NCBI RefSeq assembly: GCF_003590095.1 | Contig: NC_039493.1 | Coordinates: 8,370,001-8,434,000 of the forward strand | Length of the DNA stretch: 64,000 nt | Source of the DNA: Trichoplusia ni | Taxonomy: Eukaryota > Arthropoda > Insecta > Lepidoptera > Noctuidae | Reading direction: 5' to 3' | Shown: positions 62,301 through 64,000 of the stretch, one piece after another | Numbering within the stretch: the first letter of the stretch is position 1 | How the letters are laid out: each line of letters begins with the position of its first letter | Position numbers and translations under genes: made by a program | The notes under the pieces: model-generated | The model's input: the letters and a program-made list of their open reading frames with translations, nothing else | Told to the model about the DNA's origin: nothing | Databases searched by the model: none

Positions 62301-62537
62301 ACTGCTGATTTGAACTAGTTCAAAACTTAATAAAAGTGAGTTCACTGTAGGTACCTGTGCAGCCATGACACGCTGTCTCTCGAGGACCAGCAGACACCCG
62401 GGGCAGCGACAGTCTCGCCACCGACATAGCCGCTTGTGTCCCTTCAGACACGAGATGACGCCGTGGTTCCTGCACCGGGCACACTTCGGGGTCCTAAGCG
62501 CCTTCCGAGTTCCCGCGCCTTCACCCTCCGCCTGCAT
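59331..62537 (-). CDS. dmrt11E: DM-domain transcription factor, DMRT2 / Dmrt11E type
   Basis: Three coding exons on the minus strand (62537-62355, 61771-61624, 59572-59331) join in phase to 190 residues. The DM domain (residues about 15-67) has the full set of zinc ligands (C19, C22, H25, C30, H34, C38, C43, C45, C48) and the text SCLKGHKRLCRWRDCRCPGC, which matches DMRT2/Dmrt11E and not doublesex. It is split by an intron after MAAQ, as in other DMRT genes. Exon 2 adds ARKRAYRARLR. Exon 3 has the DMRT2-type segment ERVRRRRAFADVELE, a proline run, and the C-terminal KLSFSIESIIGVQ. It should act as a nuclear, sequence-specific DNA-binding regulator. DMRT2 has roles in somite or muscle development in vertebrates; the insect role is less clear. 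The protein is short for the family. An in-frame open stretch upstream of the chosen ATG has no other ATG. Confidence 0.87.
60371..60616 (+). mobile_element. Intact Lep1-type non-autonomous Helitron
   Basis: It starts TCTATACTAATATATAAAGC after a host A and ends GCGGGCAACAGCTAGT before a host T. The 3' end carries the CG-rich hairpin (ACGCGGACGAAGTCGCGGG). The interior (AAGAGTTTGTTTG, then CTAATCTCAGGAACTACTGG) matches the lepidopteran Lep1 Helitron family as I know it. It is 246 bp, non-coding, and lies in dmrt11E intron 2. Confidence 0.88.
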
Positions 62538-62699
62538 TTTTCCTGAATACTTCCAAGTCCACCCACTTAACACAACTTTTTTTTCATGATAAATGAACCG
62601 GTCGCACCGATTACAGATTTATTAATGAGGCGCGACAGCGAGTCATGTTGACGCTGAAATATCGTTTCTGAGATTGACGGCTGTAAAGTGGGCTTCAAG

Positions 62700-62790
62700 T
62701 TTTAAAAGTTCAGCGCCAGGAAAGCTCCGCCCTAGCTGCTTTACTATTGGCGGAGAGGGCAATGTGGGCGGGCGGAGCGGGATACCAGAT
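62700..62790 (-). promoter_or_regulatory. GC-box/CCAAT cluster upstream of dmrt11E
   Basis: About 170-250 bp upstream of the dmrt11E start codon lie GCTCCGCCCT, ATTGGCGGAG (an inverted CCAAT) and GGGCGGGCGGAGCGGG within 80 bases, in otherwise AT-rich DNA. They look like Sp1/KLF and NF-Y type sites of a proximal promoter. The assignment is inferred from position. Confidence 0.42.
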
Positions 62791-64000
62791 GATTTTGTCT
62801 TCAAAAAAACTTTTTTTTCGTAACAAAATGATACATTAATCGTTTGGATCATATTTAAGTATTTGTGTCTATTCTTAACGTTTTCAAAGACACATTATTA
62901 TGACGACAACTGTAAAAAAGCTATTAACTTTTTAGTTTTCTTGATTTATTATTAGTGTCTTTATTAAGTAATTTGTTAAGATATTTAGGTAATTTGTTAA
63001 CGGGTTTGTAGACTGATGCATTCCCTAGTTTTTTACTCTGATTCCATTTTCTTTTATTCGTAGGTAGGTACGTTTCCAATCAATACTATTTACATAGGAC
63101 CTTAACTAAAAATGCAGGCTCATTTTTAGTTAAGTTGACTAAAGTGACTAGTTCCTAATAGTTGAATAAATCCAAAAGAGATCATGAAAAAGACAGTAAA
63201 TTAAATAAGGCCAACTAGCTTATTATATGTCTCTTCTTTGTATCTATGCGCTTGATAAGACATCACTTGAGCTGTTATGTGTATGTTTATGTTTTCGATC
63301 CCAAAAGTTTATTCTAGCTGACTCATGAACTTATTTAAAGCTAAATATATTTTTATATTAATCTGCTGATGCGCCTGACAATAAGGAAGGTAATAAAACA
63401 CTTAATAAAACGTGTCTAAAGTGTCTTAATTAAAAGGGAACCTTTCTTTTTCCTTTAAGGTTGCTACCAACAATAACAAAATAACAACACTAAAATAGAT
63501 ATTCCTCGAAACACTCGTAACAATTTATTAGACAGTTATAAGTATCTCAGGTTTGTGAAAATAATCTTCAATCTCGAAGGGCGATTGCCAATTAGATCTC
63601 ATATTTCAAATGTCCACGTTTCTTCCTTTGCCTACGCTGGACAATATCGATACCGCGGTGTTATTGTTATTTTTGTATTAAATAAAACCAATAGCTTTGT
63701 AAGTTTATCTATAATAAGCGATCACTTGAGAAGATAAATTTGAAAACCATTCAATTTAAATAATTTATTAAAGTTAGTTTTGGATAATGATAGTTTGAGG
63801 CCTACAATTCGTAACCGGGAAATTACTACAAATAAGTCAATTTTTTTAGTAATTTTAAATATTAAATGATTTTTACGAAACTTAATCGAAAACTCTCAAA
63901 TGGGAAAAATTCCCCGATTTTGAAACATTCTTCATTGGTCCTCCGAATTTTGCTCCCAGATTAGCGCGTTCAAGCAAATAAAGAAACTCTCTACCTTCAT
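62791..64000. other. Right-edge intergenic region
   Basis: AT-rich with no supported gene. A perfect 14-bp hairpin at 63101-63134 is listed separately. At the extreme right the minus strand reads ATGAAG followed by GTAGAG, which could be a start codon and donor of a leftward gene, but there is not enough to call it. Confidence 0.35.
63101..63134. repeat. Perfect 14-bp inverted repeat
   Basis: CTTAACTAAAAATG at 63101-63114 is exactly repeated in reverse complement at 63121-63134 around a 6-base loop, upstream of dmrt11E. Confidence 0.95.

Overview
The window is about 64 kb of AT-rich animal nuclear DNA, almost certainly from a moth or butterfly. The genes are intron-rich with GT-AG junctions and encode insect-type proteins. 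The repeats are also typical of Lepidoptera: non-autonomous Helitrons beginning TC and ending CTAGT at A/T insertion sites, tRNA-like SINEs, and a 5S-rRNA-derived SINE with a 14-bp target duplication. All gene models were built by hand from reading frames, splice sites and phase. I found no tRNA, rRNA or CRISPR locus and no viral insertion.

Layout, left to right: a FASTK-domain mitochondrial RNA protein (minus); a dihydrodiol dehydrogenase-like oxidoreductase (plus); ornithine aminotransferase Oat (minus, 9 coding exons); a repeat-bearing intergenic stretch at 18-23 kb; complex I assembly factor NDUFAF2 (minus); PDZ protein TAX1BP3/TIP-1 (plus); complex I subunit NDUFA5 (minus); E3 ligase Topors (plus); p38 MAP kinase (minus); complex I subunit NDUFB6 (plus); rRNA dimethyltransferase DIMT1 (minus); transportin-1 (plus, 15 coding exons); and the DM-domain factor dmrt11E/DMRT2 (minus). 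All twelve are complete, and their exon lengths sum to intact frames. There are four head-to-head pairs (NDUFAF2/TAX1BP3, NDUFA5/Topors, p38/NDUFB6, DIMT1/Tnpo) and one very tight tail-to-tail pair (NDUFB6/DIMT1). Five of the twelve genes serve mitochondria or mitochondrial-type metabolism, three of them complex I.

The most interesting observation is a second, homologous 80-nt exon in p38. It lies 170 nt downstream of the usual exon that encodes residues 224-250. The two have identical length and splice phase, and either including both or skipping both would shift the frame, so this looks like a mutually exclusive exon pair. The position is the same as the CSBP1/CSBP2 alternative exon of mammalian p38-alpha. 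Other notable items are a perfect 26-bp-arm hairpin in an Oat intron, an Oat protein without an obvious mitochondrial presequence, a Helitron 16 nt from a splice donor, a chimeric Helitron with a foreign core, a 3'UTR intron in transportin, and several structured or GC-rich non-coding islands.
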